Source: Holothuria scabra (Eukaryota; Echinodermata; Holothuroidea; Aspidochirotida; Holothuriidae). From it: 64,000 nucleotides of DNA. Below the pieces are notes generated by a model. It made no database searches. It saw only the letters and a program-made list of their open reading frames with translations, and had not been told where the DNA came from. Position 1 is the first letter of the stretch. The number at the start of each line of letters is the position of its first letter. Positions 46,546-58,664 of the stretch are shown here, in pieces. Position numbers and translations under genes: made by a program. The DNA is taken from positions 12,916,206 through 12,980,205 of the forward strand of contig CM074190.1 of assembly GCA_037179385.1 (NCBI GenBank). The letters are read 5' to 3'.

Positions 46546-48608
46546 GTAAGGATGTATCATGCAGTCATTTATCGCTTGGTCTTTAAACCAGTACACATCA
46601 ATTTGGCGTCAGTGTTTGAACGACAGGGAATCAGGCTTCCCAAAGGTAGGGAAGATCAAGGTCTCAAATTGGCTGTATCATGATTTTCGAACTGAGTGGA
46701 GGCACGACTGAGGTCAATTTTGGGAGGTTTTAAAACCTAATGAATACACTCTAGGGAAAGGATCTCGGAAAGTGGTGCCCCCCCCCCCTTAAAATGTTTT
46801 GCCTTTTGAAAAGAGTCTGGATGCAAACTAATGCTTTAATTGATATATTTTGAAGCATGCATCGTTTCTTTGGCTGTTTTCCGCTTAAACATGTGTACGC
46901 CTACACAAAAATAACGTGTAGGTCTTTAAATTACAAAGAAGTTATTGTACGTAAGTAAGCGACGAAAAGTGCGACTTTCAACTGAGGCATACAATCCAGC
47001 AGGATTTTTCTAGTGGGGGTTGGGGTGCACAAAGTATGTTGTGAGATCTACTAAACTACTAATAGTTAGCTTTATGTACGTGTTCCATTGTGTAAGGTTA
47101 CGGAAAGGGATTCTCTGTCAAACAAGTACTCATTCCCTTGAATATCTAAGCCGACGGCCACCATCGATTGACCCGGACCAGGGAGGTTCTAATTACACCT
47201 CCCTGATTAAACATCACTTTAAAAAAAGTCCAAGATTTCTCGCGCCGCGTTGTGATCTTGAATTCTGACCTCATTCATAAGAACCCACATGAGACTATGT
47301 ACGCGAGCAACCAGCCTGATCAAAGTGATGCTTAATTATGTATATTTGCTCTTAATTATCAATATATCAATGAAATTGAAGAACGCGGAAATTTGAGAAG
47401 ATGCCTTGAACTGTTGAAATTGAGTTTCTCAGTGCTTACTTATACAATACTTATAATATTTATATTTCACTCAGTGCTTGTCATATAATAAATATTAAAC
47501 AGTCTCCTGCACGAGTTGGAAAATTCTTTCTAAGTCTACAAAGGCAGATTCAGGCGGAAAAACGTGCCAGATGCGAGTAAGTATCACAAAATTCCAACTG
47601 AATTTTCAGATCCTCCAACTATCGTCGCCCTGACGAAATAGTTTGAAGTGACACATCGCCATACCAACCGGTAGCGACGACCTTGAATTCACATAAACAT
47701 GATATCACCATGCCTGCCATAGGGAATCAAAAAATAGAATACAGAAATGCATTTACTTTAGAACGTGTATTTGGTCTATGAATTAGAAAAAATAACTTTA
47801 AAAGAGACAGTTTAATGAGCAATATCCGACATGTGTGATATTTTGACAACGAAATCAAAATAGTGAGCTTAACTAATTCCAATTGTCGTTAATGCATTTG
47901 GTCGTGCTCATATACAAGTATTGAATAAAATTTACAAAATCGGGAGATAAACACTGTCAACATCTTCCTACATGACAAACATTACAGAATTCACTTCATC
48001 TAATTGAGTGCATATTAACCTTAAAGAGCAAGAGCAGTAACCCCAACTCAAAGTAGTGCAGTAGACTTTCCAGTTTCATGATTGGCCCTTAAGAGTTATG
48101 TGACAATATTTTTTCTCCTCGATTTTGATATTTACCGAGAGAGTAACTGCTTGGTATACCTTGGGTATGAAATATTCTGAAGTCCTCAAATATAATGAAG
48201 TCCTTAAATATAATGAACGGTACCTTGAAGAGAAATAAGAAGAAAATTGTGAGATTTAACTGGTGTTTCAAAGCAAGTGTGTGCGAAACTGTACTTAACT
48301 TTTAAAATGTTTTCATGAGAATAACATTTATGTTCACTATAAGGTACTGTAGCCAGGTATGTAGCAAAGTGGGATATATGCGTGAAAACTTTTTCGTCGA
48401 CGAGAAAGCTTCAAGTTGCCATTGACAAAGTTCCCCTTTTCAGTTCCTTTTTTAAATCAAGCAAAACATTCCCATACCCCTAGAAGTTATTTTGCTCCTT
48501 CGTTCTGACTATTGTTCAAAAAATTCTTCGTATGAGAATATGAAAAGGTTTTACGAGAAAGTTCATAAGTGCACACTACTATTTCACTTTTAAATTGTAC
48601 TCGTGTAG
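46546..48608 (+). other. Gene 3 intron 1
   Basis: GTAAGG to TGTACTCGTGTAG. A C-run is at 46780-46789. No repeat family listed above was recognised. Confidence 0.5.
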
Positions 48609-48747
48609 GAAATCCGGCGACGATCAGACATGTTGATCTTGAAGAAGCTCTACGAGGCTCTTCCGATGAATTTTAAGAAGAGAGAGGAAAATTTGTTACC
48701 CGTTGGGTTACCCCATGATAAAAAGAGGACCGAAAACTTTGATGGAG
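48609..48747 (+). CDS. Gene 3 exon 2: basic-site-rich propeptide segment
   Basis: It reads EIRRRSDMLILKKLYEALPM, then NFKKREENLLPVG and LPHDKKRTENFDG, ending at phase 1 before GTAAGC. Three clusters (RRR, KKR, KKR) would suit prohormone-convertase cleavage, releasing peptides of roughly 20 and 12 residues. This reading is inference from sequence pattern. The string REENLL also occurs in the C-terminal tail of gene 1. The whole protein is 105 residues over three exons (318 coding bases including the stop), which stays open through both splices. Confidence 0.65.
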
Positions 48748-49824
48748 GTAAGCAAAAGGTTACTTAATTTCTTTTGAAGGTAAATTGCCATGGGATATAA
48801 CACTTTTCCAATGACATAGCCAAAGGGGCAATGCAGTATGTGTGGTCGCCAGCATAGGGAGGTGAAGGAACGGGATATATGTTTGGAAATAGTTGCTCAT
48901 CAGGTGTCCTTATGAACAAGCTGATATTACAAGAGCTACATTATGGAGTGAAATTTTTCATAAAATATTTCACGGCTTTTAGGAACAATAATGGCATTAG
49001 TGTGGGAAAATATGCCAACGCCACGCAACCCCGGCGGAACAGACGGAAACTTGCAAAAATATGATAAGTCAACGGTAGTTTCAAATAACTAATTTTCTAT
49101 TGGGGAGGACAATATTTGCCAATCGTTAGCAAAAGCCATGATTCGGAAAAGAAATCTGCCTGATATACCATCCGTCTGTCCGTTTACGTTTGGTATAATG
49201 CGCTTGATATTCGTTAGATACTCTAATCAGACATTCGGTGCGTTTGATGCTGTATTCATTTTTCAGTCCATCAATTTTTATCTTTAGTGTATTTGTCATT
49301 ATATACTCGTTACACTTCCGAACACTATACGCATAGAATTTCTATACGTCCCGTGTTCGTTCGTGATTCGTTGGTCGCTAATATCAACGTAGCTTCTAAC
49401 CGTACATCAACAATTGACCAGTCTACACTTTACGGGCTAATTACGTTAGTTTCACACAACCATTCACACTTCGTCCGTTGAGCAAGTTTGAATTTTTTTT
49501 TGCACGCTTAAAAAATTTTAACGAACGAATTTTCCGCATTGATAACGATCACTATCGTACGAAAAACGAATTGAAGAATCTCAAACTTCAACACAAAACA
49601 AATCTGCAATGAATTACCAAAAATATCACGCATTAAGCGTTCGTTGGCGTCACGGTCGTTCATCGACGTGTGACCAGGGAGCTGCTACTCTAACAGGGAG
49701 CTGCTACCCCTGGTTAAGTAGCAGCGCCCTGGCGTGACAAGGTCTCTAAACATCTAACTTAATTACATCCCGATTTACACCCCAAATGAGCCAAATTGAC
49801 TTTTTCAAATGCTCTCCTTTTCAG
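48748..49824 (+). other. Gene 3 intron 2
   Basis: GTAAGC to GCTCTCCTTTTCAG, a strong acceptor. It includes an inverted-repeat hairpin at 49674-49732. The stretch 49160-49640 is rich in CGTTCGT-like words but no ends were defined. Confidence 0.5.
49674..49732. repeat. Hairpin with CAGGGAGCTGCTAC motif
   Basis: CCAGGGAGCTGCTAC at 49674-49688 pairs with GTAGCAGCGCCCTGG at 49718-49732 (14 of 15), and a direct second copy CAGGGAGCTGCTACC lies inside the loop. The same motif appears near 23500 and, inverted, near 52090, so it is a dispersed element end. Confidence 0.65.
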
Positions 49825-49922
49825 ACAAAGGCTGTCACCATATTGGTCACGATGAAGGATGTCACGAAATATTAGACGATGGGACTGAAATATTTATTCC
49901 GGCATGGGACCCATCAAAGTGA
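49825..49922 (+). CDS. Gene 3 exon 3: two-Cys C-terminal peptide
   Basis: The split codon G|AC gives Asp, then KGCHHIGHDEGCHEILDDG, then TEIFIPAWDPSK and TGA at 49920-49922. Two cysteines eight residues apart could form one disulphide loop. Three His lie within and beside it. With the KKR site just upstream the released peptide would be about 38 residues. It could be a neuropeptide-type hormone or another small secreted factor. No specific family is recognised. Confidence 0.65.
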
Positions 49923-50891
49923 AGTGATTCCTAAAAACCAAACAAAATGAATCATATACTCCTATTAAAGTAGTGTGTCATGGATAGAAGGATTAACAAG
50001 TCTGTGTTCTCGGATCATCCCCAAATGGTATTCACCATACTTCAGAGAATTGAAAGCACTTACGGTCGATTAATCTTTTCATATTGTTATTTAATAAGGT
50101 CATTTTTGTGTTCTCTCAATTATCTCTTTTCCTTTGTTCCTGAAGTTTGACTGACCATTAACACAATAATATTTTACAGATTTTTGTTGGATTATCTTTA
50201 ATTGACTGCATTGGTTGCATATTGCATTCTTAAAAACGTGTCTACCAATTAAACACTTATTTCCCCACTAGTTTATAAGCAACATAAAATTATAAACATC
50301 TTATAGCTCCTGATTACTACATGTTTAGCAGTCAAATCCTATTAAAAGTAAAATGTCTAGGAATCAGATTTGTGTGTTACCTTTAAAGGTGTTAAAAAGT
50401 GGCGTCAAAAATGTTTAGAAAAACTATGATTCCTAAACATATAGCTGAGGGTGTAGCACTCTGTCACTCTCTCACTGAGAAAATACCTTATAAAAATAGC
50501 CGATTGTGGAATGAATGGTGCCATTGTCGACCATTATTGCACAACTAAACTTTAATATTTTTCCTTTCTTTTGAAACCCAATATTACCAGGAATATGTCT
50601 CCTGATATGACCTTGAAAGCATCCGCATACCTAGCAAAAGATGTTGTACATTACTCAAGTCAGTTTATTAGACCATTCAGAACTACGTCACTGGTTGGCA
50701 AAAAGAATGCTCAGAAACATACGCGTGCATGTTGGGTTTTGCGGTGGAACGATCTGGCGATTGTATGCAGAATGTGGAAGGATTAGAATCTACATTTCAT
50801 TGTAGCGAAAATGTCAGCGCATAAACCGTCATGCAGACGTCACGCCATTTGTTTGTCAACATAAATGACTTTATAGCAATCAAAATATTGG

Positions 50892-51040
50892 GTAGATGCG
50901 CACTGTTTAACAAGGTGTTTATCGACTGGTTGTTGCCATTGTTGTATCGATTGTATTCGTTGTTAGGGTTGGGGATTAGGTTGGGCATTAGGGCTATCGT
51001 TAGCCAGATAGCAAATTTCTTGTTAAACAGTTCGCATTGC
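50892..51040. repeat. 149-bp MITE
   Basis: The left end ATGCGCACTGTTTAACAAG and the right end CTTGTTAAACAGTTCGCAT are inverted repeats with one mismatch over 19 bp. A related left end, GATGCGCACTGTTTAAGAAA, is at about 6431. Confidence 0.75.
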
Positions 51041-52079
51041 AACAAAATTTAGCGGTATGTGACAAATGAGAACAAGATCATTATTTCATCATTTCATTAG
51101 AACGAAATAAATTCTTAAAATTGAATCTGCCGTTTTACTTGAACGTAAAAGCTCAGATCACAAATGTTCTGCTGTTTGTATGACAGTTACACCATTCTGT
51201 TTTTAAATATTAGTTCACTGGTTACAAATATGGGGTTGGATTCACGACCCTTCTTTGGAAATTTTATCATAGTTTAATAGTTGTGCTATGTTTTTATGGT
51301 AAAAGACCTCTCTAGCTACAACCCTTACAAAAATATAGACCGGAAGAAACACCATTGGTGTGCTTCTCCTATTCTTTTTCAATATAAGCGAAACCAACGA
51401 TTAATATATATATTATGGGGTTGATGTTGTATGTAAATCTCCGTATGAAAACAGAAACCTGTCCGCAACTTCCATATTCCTAGAAAATACATGTAAAGAA
51501 AACACTGCGTTTAAACAAAGTTTCATACAAAGGAAAAACTTTTATTTATTTTAAAACTAATCATCACCGATAAACCCAAGCAAGTAAATTCTTCCTTAAC
51601 ATTTTAGAAACACTTACGAAAATTTCATCGATTGAATATTCGAAAGTTCGAGAGAAGGAAAGTTCTTGAGCAACACATGTCTGAAAGGCTACTATTGTGT
51701 CATATTTTGAATAATCTAGCGCTATGAGTCTCACAATATTGGTTTTTAAGATATGGATTTTGTAAAAGAACGCATCGTTTCCCTTTAACGCAAGTTTGTG
51801 GAACAAAAATACTGGTCTTAAAGGATAAGTGTTTGAGACATTCTGCATTAAATTGACAAATAGAAAAATGTTACAATTGTTGTATTGTGTAGGCTTTATA
51901 GAGAAGTGTTTGATGTATTTAGCTTGTTTGGTGATGTATTACCTTATTTATTTATGATTAGCAGAGAACAAGTCTACAAAATACATTACTGCCCTGTATT
52001 TGCAAAATGCAATCACATCTTAGATTACTTTGTCGGCTTCTTTGAGTTTGTTATTTACTTAAAAGGGGTTTTGACGGCC

Positions 52080-52215
52080 CAGTTCTGTTGCAGCTCCCTG
52101 ATTGATTTAAGTCGGGCCGTCCATGATACTTTGCCAGTTGTAGCGTATCGGCTTGTTTCCCTTACGAAATTGCTTATGCTCAGCACCAAGCATAATGACA
52201 GTTGGTGCCATTTAT
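52080..52215. repeat. Dispersed SINE-like repeat S1, copy 2
   Basis: ATTGCTTATGCTCAGCACCA and GTCGGGCCGTCC match 23340-23450 in order and orientation, with the inverted CAGCTCCCTG motif on the left. Confidence 0.45.
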
Positions 52216-54704
52216 GATAAAACATTTTGTATGTTTTATCATGACTCAAGACACTCAGAAGAGTAGGAGACATACGGTACTACCCGTTTCCCTTAAATAG
52301 CCAGGATAGGCGCGCTTGCACACACCGCCTCTTCACCGGTAGTCAAAGTAACTTGGGACCCAGGAAAAAGAGAAACATGTAAGTAACGAATTCCTAAAGT
52401 AAAATATTTCAATGTACACAATTTTACAAAACTGTCCTGGTATGCAATGTAGAGTACAGTTGAAAACGTTTACTAATGGCGATATGCGATGACGAAATTG
52501 CCTCTTAACGAGTTTGCACTCTGGTTAGGTTTTCACAGTTTTAACTGTTGTTATCGCTCATTTCAGCCTTCTGTAAATGAAACGTATAAGAGAGTAAACA
52601 CTGAAGACACACCTTTGCCAGTATTGAACTTAGCAACGTTGGTTTTTGCAGCTATATCCCATAGAAAAGTAACATAGCAACACTCCCAATTAGCTGTTAA
52701 GGACATATTTACATTTTACATAAAGTAAATGGTACAAATCTTACCAATAGCATTGAGACGCTTTCTTTGAGAGATTTCTTCAAACTGAAGGCCTGTACAA
52801 ATTTATCAAATGGAAAGAAGGATTTCTATACGTTCCGCATCTCATCATCGAGTCCGGCATCGGGTGGTTTATTTCGAAATCGGCTCCTAGTTTAAAGTGG
52901 AAACTAAGGTTCAAACGTTATATTTCTGAGGAAGGGATCCGATCTAGTAAGAGAAGACACTGAGGAACAGCCCTCCCCCCCTCCCTCCCACTCTCTCTTT
53001 CCAGGCTTTGTAGCCGATGACAGGGTTGTTAGCCTGTTTGTTCCATTATTTATCGGCCAACTTTTTCTTGTCCCAGAAATTGGTCAAGTTGGTAAAAACA
53101 CGCCAAATAAAATTTACGAACAAGCTCAAACACATGCACCAGTAAAAACACGTTTTGCAGCCCGTAACCTCGCAAATTCCCTTTAGTCCGTAACTGGGGA
53201 AATCACGGGCAAGGGAATGCAAAAATTAAGCTAATTGACGGACAGTTTGTGACGTAGCAAACCTGCTACTTCAATATTGCGGATAATATTTATTTACTTA
53301 CTGTTACTTTATAGCACACCTTTTGGTTTATAACACTAAAAACGACTAAATGTAAACCTTAGACCATTTTGAAAACACTAAGTTAGGGTTACGTTTTCTT
53401 CCTGACAACGTAGGAAGGGAGTCCCAACAGGGTGTTGATCCGTAACAAAACAAATTTGCCTCCAAGAACTGTAAAATTAAACCTACTTCCAAAATATGGT
53501 AGTCCCCTACGCACTTCACTATTGTGACTTGAAACTCTGAAATAAGGGTTCATTGAAAGTAACAATGTGTATCACTACATGCACTCTGGTCTTTGAAAAC
53601 AAAATCCTCAACCCTAAACTATGTATGGGATTTCACAATGCTGCGTGTTATATAATTATATTATTAAAATGTTGGTGGAATCATCTCCTTCTAACTTCCT
53701 GTATAAGACACCTGGACTAAACCACTCCCCCAAATCAATTTCATCACAGCTCTTGCTGTTTCCGGTCCCCCACACATTATCACCCTCAGTAAATTGGTTT
53801 TTACTAATTTATATTTGTGATCATCATGAAAAATTCATAAGTTCGAGTGAGCTGGATTTTTTCCATAATGGCCCATAGTTAGGTCAAAACCATCATATTA
53901 AAGACAAATATCTTTAGGGGGTAATCAGGCCCAGGCGTCGGTTCGCGATTCGTCGGCTTGTCTTGAAGATTCTCCAGTGAACTTCTCAGTTCATTGTGGA
54001 GCAGTCACCGTTGAAAATTACCTCTCTGCCACTTAAACTGGAGATGCCATTGGCCACGCCCACTTTAAACTCCCCACAAAACATTTGATTGATTGTTTTT
54101 AAAAATCGTATGTTCTCTTATCTTTAAATTCGGCACCAAGATATTCTTACCGCTGTTAAATGTTGAAGGGAGCTTGTCCCAGACCATCGACAAAAGTCGA
54201 TCTTGAAAGGAAGAAACAAAGAAAAAGACAGAGGTTATCATGTCCTATATAAAAAGAACATGCACGTAGAAAAGTGGAACTTTCATACAATAGACAAAAC
54301 TGATTTAAATCTTTAAAGGCCCTATTCTCTTAACCCAAACAGTACTAATTCTCCTTACCTGTATAAATGTATGAAGAGAGAGAGAGGGAGAGTTATTAGA
54401 ATTCATTAAATTGTTGCTACATCGAATTGTTGGGTAACGGGTGGGATACACAAGAAAATTTCACCGTAGTGTACGGAGTTCCCTTGTTTCGTTTCGTTTC
54501 ACAAGTCTAAGTGTCTATAGCCAACTCGAACAAAAACAGAGGTATGAACTTTACTCTGCGGCACATTAAAACGCATTTTTTTCTGGATTGAGGGACAGAA
54601 AGTTTCCAAAAGCTAGTCGACCCCAGATCATGTCCTGAACGGGTATTGTCTATACGCAATCCACCCATACGAACGCGAGTGCACATGTATATGCACATAC
54701 ACAC

Positions 54705-57306
54705 CAGGGGTGGCGCCAGGATTTGCCCGACAGGGGGGCCAAGCTCCCCGACGGTGGGGGGCCAGCAGTTCAAGGCCCCGACAAAGGCGATGGGTTAGTC
54801 CCGGTGGGACGTAACTTGAAAGAATTTGAAGCTCGCGCAGCGCGCCGAAATTTTTGGCCTTTTTTTAAACAAACACTTAAAAACCTGGAGTTTATTTTTT
54901 GAAAGAAATCTGGCTTTTGTAATGAAAATTGAAAATTGAGGGTATTTATTGAAGAATCTATCCTTGATATGAACAAATTCAAAAACGTTTCACAGGCGAC
55001 AGTGGAAATTCTGTTGGGGTAATGCATTTAATCGTTCTTGCCCTACGTAATAAGGTCTCAAGACGAAACATAAAGTTTGCCGAAAAGTTTTTTATCCTTT
55101 TTTGAACCAAGATTTGAAAATCAAGAGCTCATTTTATTGCAGAAATTTTGGAATTTAATATAAGAAAATTTGGTTTTCGGTAAAGTTATAATTAAAAAAA
55201 ATTGGGTTCCTTATTAAGTGATATGCCTTTCAAGAGCAAAATTAGGTAGAATGTCGGGGTAATTTACAAAGTTGTCTGGTTATTTGTTGTACTGAGTATC
55301 CATCAAAATTGGAAAATTTTGCCACTTTCAACAATCTGAAACTTATATTATGACAGATTTTGGTATTTTTATTGAAGAATTTGACCTTCTTATAAGAAAA
55401 ATCAAGTAGGGGTAATCTGCAGTTTTGTACAGCTTTGTTGGGGTTACTGAATATCATCAGGTAGATTAATGCCCTCTGACCATATTGGAAAATGTTCCCG
55501 TGGAAAAAGTTTGGCTTCCCATATATTTGAAGTTCTGACATAGGCCGACGGGAGTGTTTCAGTTTGGAAGGGGACAGAATTGTTTTGTTTTTCTTTTGTC
55601 CGAAAAATATAATATTGCCCGAAAAACTGCAAGTAGAGCGCACAGATATTTCTGAAAAATTAAGAACCTCCAGAAAGCAGGAAAAGGCTTTTCCGCGGCC
55701 GGGCTGGTAACTAGAAACAAAGTACCGATATAGTCATTATTTTGAGCTTTCTTTCGCAATAAAATTTTCACTTTGTAATACTGCCCCAAAACGAAGAATT
55801 ATATGCAAGCATGCATTGTTCTGTTAAGTAATTCTTTCGACCAAAACACTATCTAAGCGGAGCGCCACCCATCAGTTGGCGCGGAACGTAAAGAAAATTG
55901 TTAAAAAACTAACCCCACAGACACCCGAAAATGGCAATGAATTTTCAGTCAGACTTCAGGGGAGACATATTCAAACAACTGTTTATCATTATGTGTGGCC
56001 CAAAATGGCCTAGCCGATTTTCGCTACCGTTTCTAGAATTCGGCTGTCGGGAAAGGCCAGATGGCAGACCATTGGGCAATGCATGTCGAACGGACCTTTG
56101 CCAGAGGGTCGGGAGGACCATTGGGTAATGCCTGCACATGAAAAACCACTTGTCCGTTTTTGTAAGGAAAATTTGGAATTGTCAGTTTCCTTGAAGAATA
56201 TGGTCTTCTAGTAAGCATAATCAAGAAGATCGACGGGGTGACTCAGGCCCACATTTTTTTATCGTGGGCCTGTATATGAAATATCCCCGATGAAATTGGA
56301 TTTTCTCTCAACAACAGGGGGAAGGAAGTCTTCCCCAACGGGGACATGACCTTGAGCGCACGGACTGAAGATGGGAGGAGGGATAGCAGAACTAGTAAGA
56401 AGTGATTAAAACCGCTTAAAGGCCAGGTCACACGACAACGATATCGGATCGGATTTCGCTCCGATTTTTGAGAGGGTTAATTAATATCTCCTTCATATTA
56501 GGTCGGAAAGAAACAAAAATTTGCCACCCAGTGTAGACTTCGAAATTCTAAGTAACTTATACCAATTATTCCGTGACGCCACATCCACAGACAACTTTTA
56601 TTGGATACGCGTAGTTCGATAAAGCTATTTGACAATGCGACGTCACGAAATAAGTAGTATATATTTGACTTTCGTGTTCCTCTCATTCCGATCGTATATT
56701 TACACAGGATGGCAAATTTTCGGTTCTTTTCGAAAACGGATGGAGGAGATTTTAACTAAAACTGACAGAAAACGGATAGTAATCCGATCCGATATCGCTG
56801 TAGTGTGTACTGGGCTCAACTTCGATACATTAAAAATAGGGTTACAAACGAAAAAAAAGTTCACGATCATCCATCCAGTAACTTCAGCCCTTTTCGTTCT
56901 TCATTATTAGGCCTTCCGCCAAAAATGCCGCCCTTCCCCAATGGGGGATGAGATAGGACAATTATGGTACATGGAATGAGGTAGGCCTATAACAGAGCTA
57001 AGAATAAGTGATCGAAATTCGATTCCCAATATGCTTTAAAATAGCATTGCAAAACAAAAAAATGTGTTCAAGATCACCCACCTGGTAACTTCAGTCCTTT
57101 TAGGTTTTTTAATTAATTACTTAGTCAATTCAAATTAATTTAAATTAATTGATTAATTAAGTAATTAATTGATTGATTAATTAATAAATTTTATTATTTT
57201 TTGGCCTCCCCGACGAAATCGCCGACCTTCCCCGACGCCGGGGCCAATGTTCCCTGACGGGGGGGGGGGGGCATGGCCCCCCGGGTCCCCGCTGGCGCCA
57301 CCCCTG
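54705..57306. mobile_element. 2.6-kb hAT-type DNA transposon, non-autonomous or decayed
   Basis: Ends CAGGGGTGGCGCCAG (left) and CTGGCGCCACCCCTG (right) are perfect 15-bp inverted repeats. They are flanked by identical 8-bp direct repeats ATACACAC at 54697-54704 and 57307-57314, the target duplication size of hAT elements. Runs of G/C next to each end extend the pairing loosely. Inside are an AGCGGAGCGCCACC unit near 55855 and an M5 MITE at 56422-56815. No transposase domain is seen. Confidence 0.9.
56422..56815. repeat. MITE family M5, copy 2, nested in the hAT element
   Basis: The left end GCCAGGTCACACGACAACGA and the right end, reverse complemented, CCCAGTACACACTACAGCGA bound a copy of 27624-28031, sharing AATATCTCCTTCAT-like and GATGGAGGAGAT segments. 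Confidence 0.75.
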
Positions 57307-58290
57307 ATACACACAAACAACCAGGCGGATGCCGGAAAAATACCACCCAGAAAATTGTCAACCCGGACAATTCCCACTCTTGACAGTTCCTACCTGGACA
57401 ACTCCCACCCGGACATCCTTTAACCTGGGTGATCGACAAACCTGACAATTTGCTACCCATCACACTTACATTTATCTCGGAATAGATGTCGAGACTTAAA
57501 ACTCCAATAACGTAAACCAAACAAAACAGAAGGCTGGCATTTATAATGGAAAGGAATTGGAGAAGGAAGGGTTTATGTATTGTTTATAGGGTTTCCAAGG
57601 GCTTTGGAACAACAATTTTAAGAATGTAAGTTCTGAAATTCAGAGTAGATGCATCGAAAAGTATCGTTTGTTTGAGTTTTGAGCAAAAAGGGTAATAGAA
57701 AAGCTTACAAAAGTGTTGTAACGAGATAAGATTCCTTCTGATATAGCCTGTTGTTTTTCTTGAAGGACCAATCCTCTCACCCGAAGTACAATTCTCGTAG
57801 GGTTAAGCGAAATTATCAATTGGCTTAGCTCTTTGAATGACAGCTACACTGTAAAAAATTTCTGTTCGTCAACAGCACAATTTCTGTAAAATATTACAGA
57901 TTTTGCCTGTAACCCATGTTGAACAGAAGAAAGTCTGTTGAAACGCATCTCGTGCAATGCTCGATCTCTTCACTGGAAAAGTTCGCGGCAAAAACTGCTG
58001 TGAAATGTGTATGTCGTACAAAGTAATAATTAAAAGTTGTAATTATTTATGATTTTCGACATAAGGCGTCATTCTGTGGGATTTAAAGTGTAAGATTTTG
58101 ATTCCAATATCCGAAAGTATTCTTGCCCCCAGCATGCATGCAGTAAACCTCCAACGTTACACCGCTTTCTCACTCACCGTGCATCCTACATCTATCATTT
58201 CGCTGCAATTGTAAAGGTACCGGAGTTTCGTTAGCATACATTGTGCTGCAGAAGTTCATGGTTAGTCAATTCAATGTATTAACTACGTAT
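57307..58290. other. Spacer between hAT element and PLE array
   Basis: The region near 57845-57915 holds alternating CTGTAAAA / TTTACAG words like 20440-20600. Otherwise no recognisable feature. Confidence 0.45.
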
Positions 58291-58664
58291 CAATTAAAAT
58301 AGGTAGGCGGTGGCATTATCTGATACTACGTATGCAGTCCCTTGTTTCAATTTTTGAATTTTTATGCGTTCTTAACGACTATTCTGTCTTGTAATCAGAC
58401 AGGTAGCATCTTTGTGCTGTGGGTGGGATTGAAGACCGCAGATGCTTTGAAGTACTGCTCTGTTAGGTTTCTAAAACCTTTAACTAGACATGTTTCTGCT
58501 CTTGTTTTTAGATATTGAGCTTCATCAGTAGTTGGACTTTTTAGTTTGTCCTGGTCTTAATTCGATAGAATATTTTCTCTTTCAGAGCGCCTCGATGAGA
58601 GAATCGAGGGAGCAATCTTCATTCTCCTCGTGATTTGTTTCCAATTCACCGTCATTTAATTTGA
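58291..58664 (-). repeat. PLE terminal repeat A
   Basis: It starts (plus strand) CAATTAAAATAGGTAGGCGG and ends ...CATTTAATTTGA. It has the position and orientation of a PLE 3' end. It contains a hammerhead-like motif at 58482-58533 and, at its right side, the decayed last codons of the RT frame. Confidence 0.85.
58482..58533 (-). ncRNA. Hammerhead ribozyme-like motif, terminal repeat A
   Basis: Minus strand order: stem I AACTA, core CTGATGA, stem II GCTC...GAGC with a 15-nt loop and an A/A pair at its base, GAAA, self-complementary ACATGT (stem III, best formed between two molecules), triplet GTC, stem I TAGTT. Predicted cleavage falls between plus-strand positions 58487 and 58486. The non-canonical A/A beside stem II may lower activity. 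Confidence 0.7.

Larger units (their letters stand above)
49923..54704. other. Intergenic DNA after gene 3
   Basis: ATTAAA near 49964 is a possible polyadenylation signal for gene 3. The stretch contains a MITE at 50892-51040 and SINE-like repeat S1 near 52080-52215. A (GA)n tract lies near 54376-54391. No gene recognised. Confidence 0.5.

Noticed and set aside
55931..57520. Small frames inside the hAT element as transposase remnants
   Set aside because: No hAT dimerisation or BED-finger pattern was visible. Several overlap the nested MITE or G/C-rich element ends.
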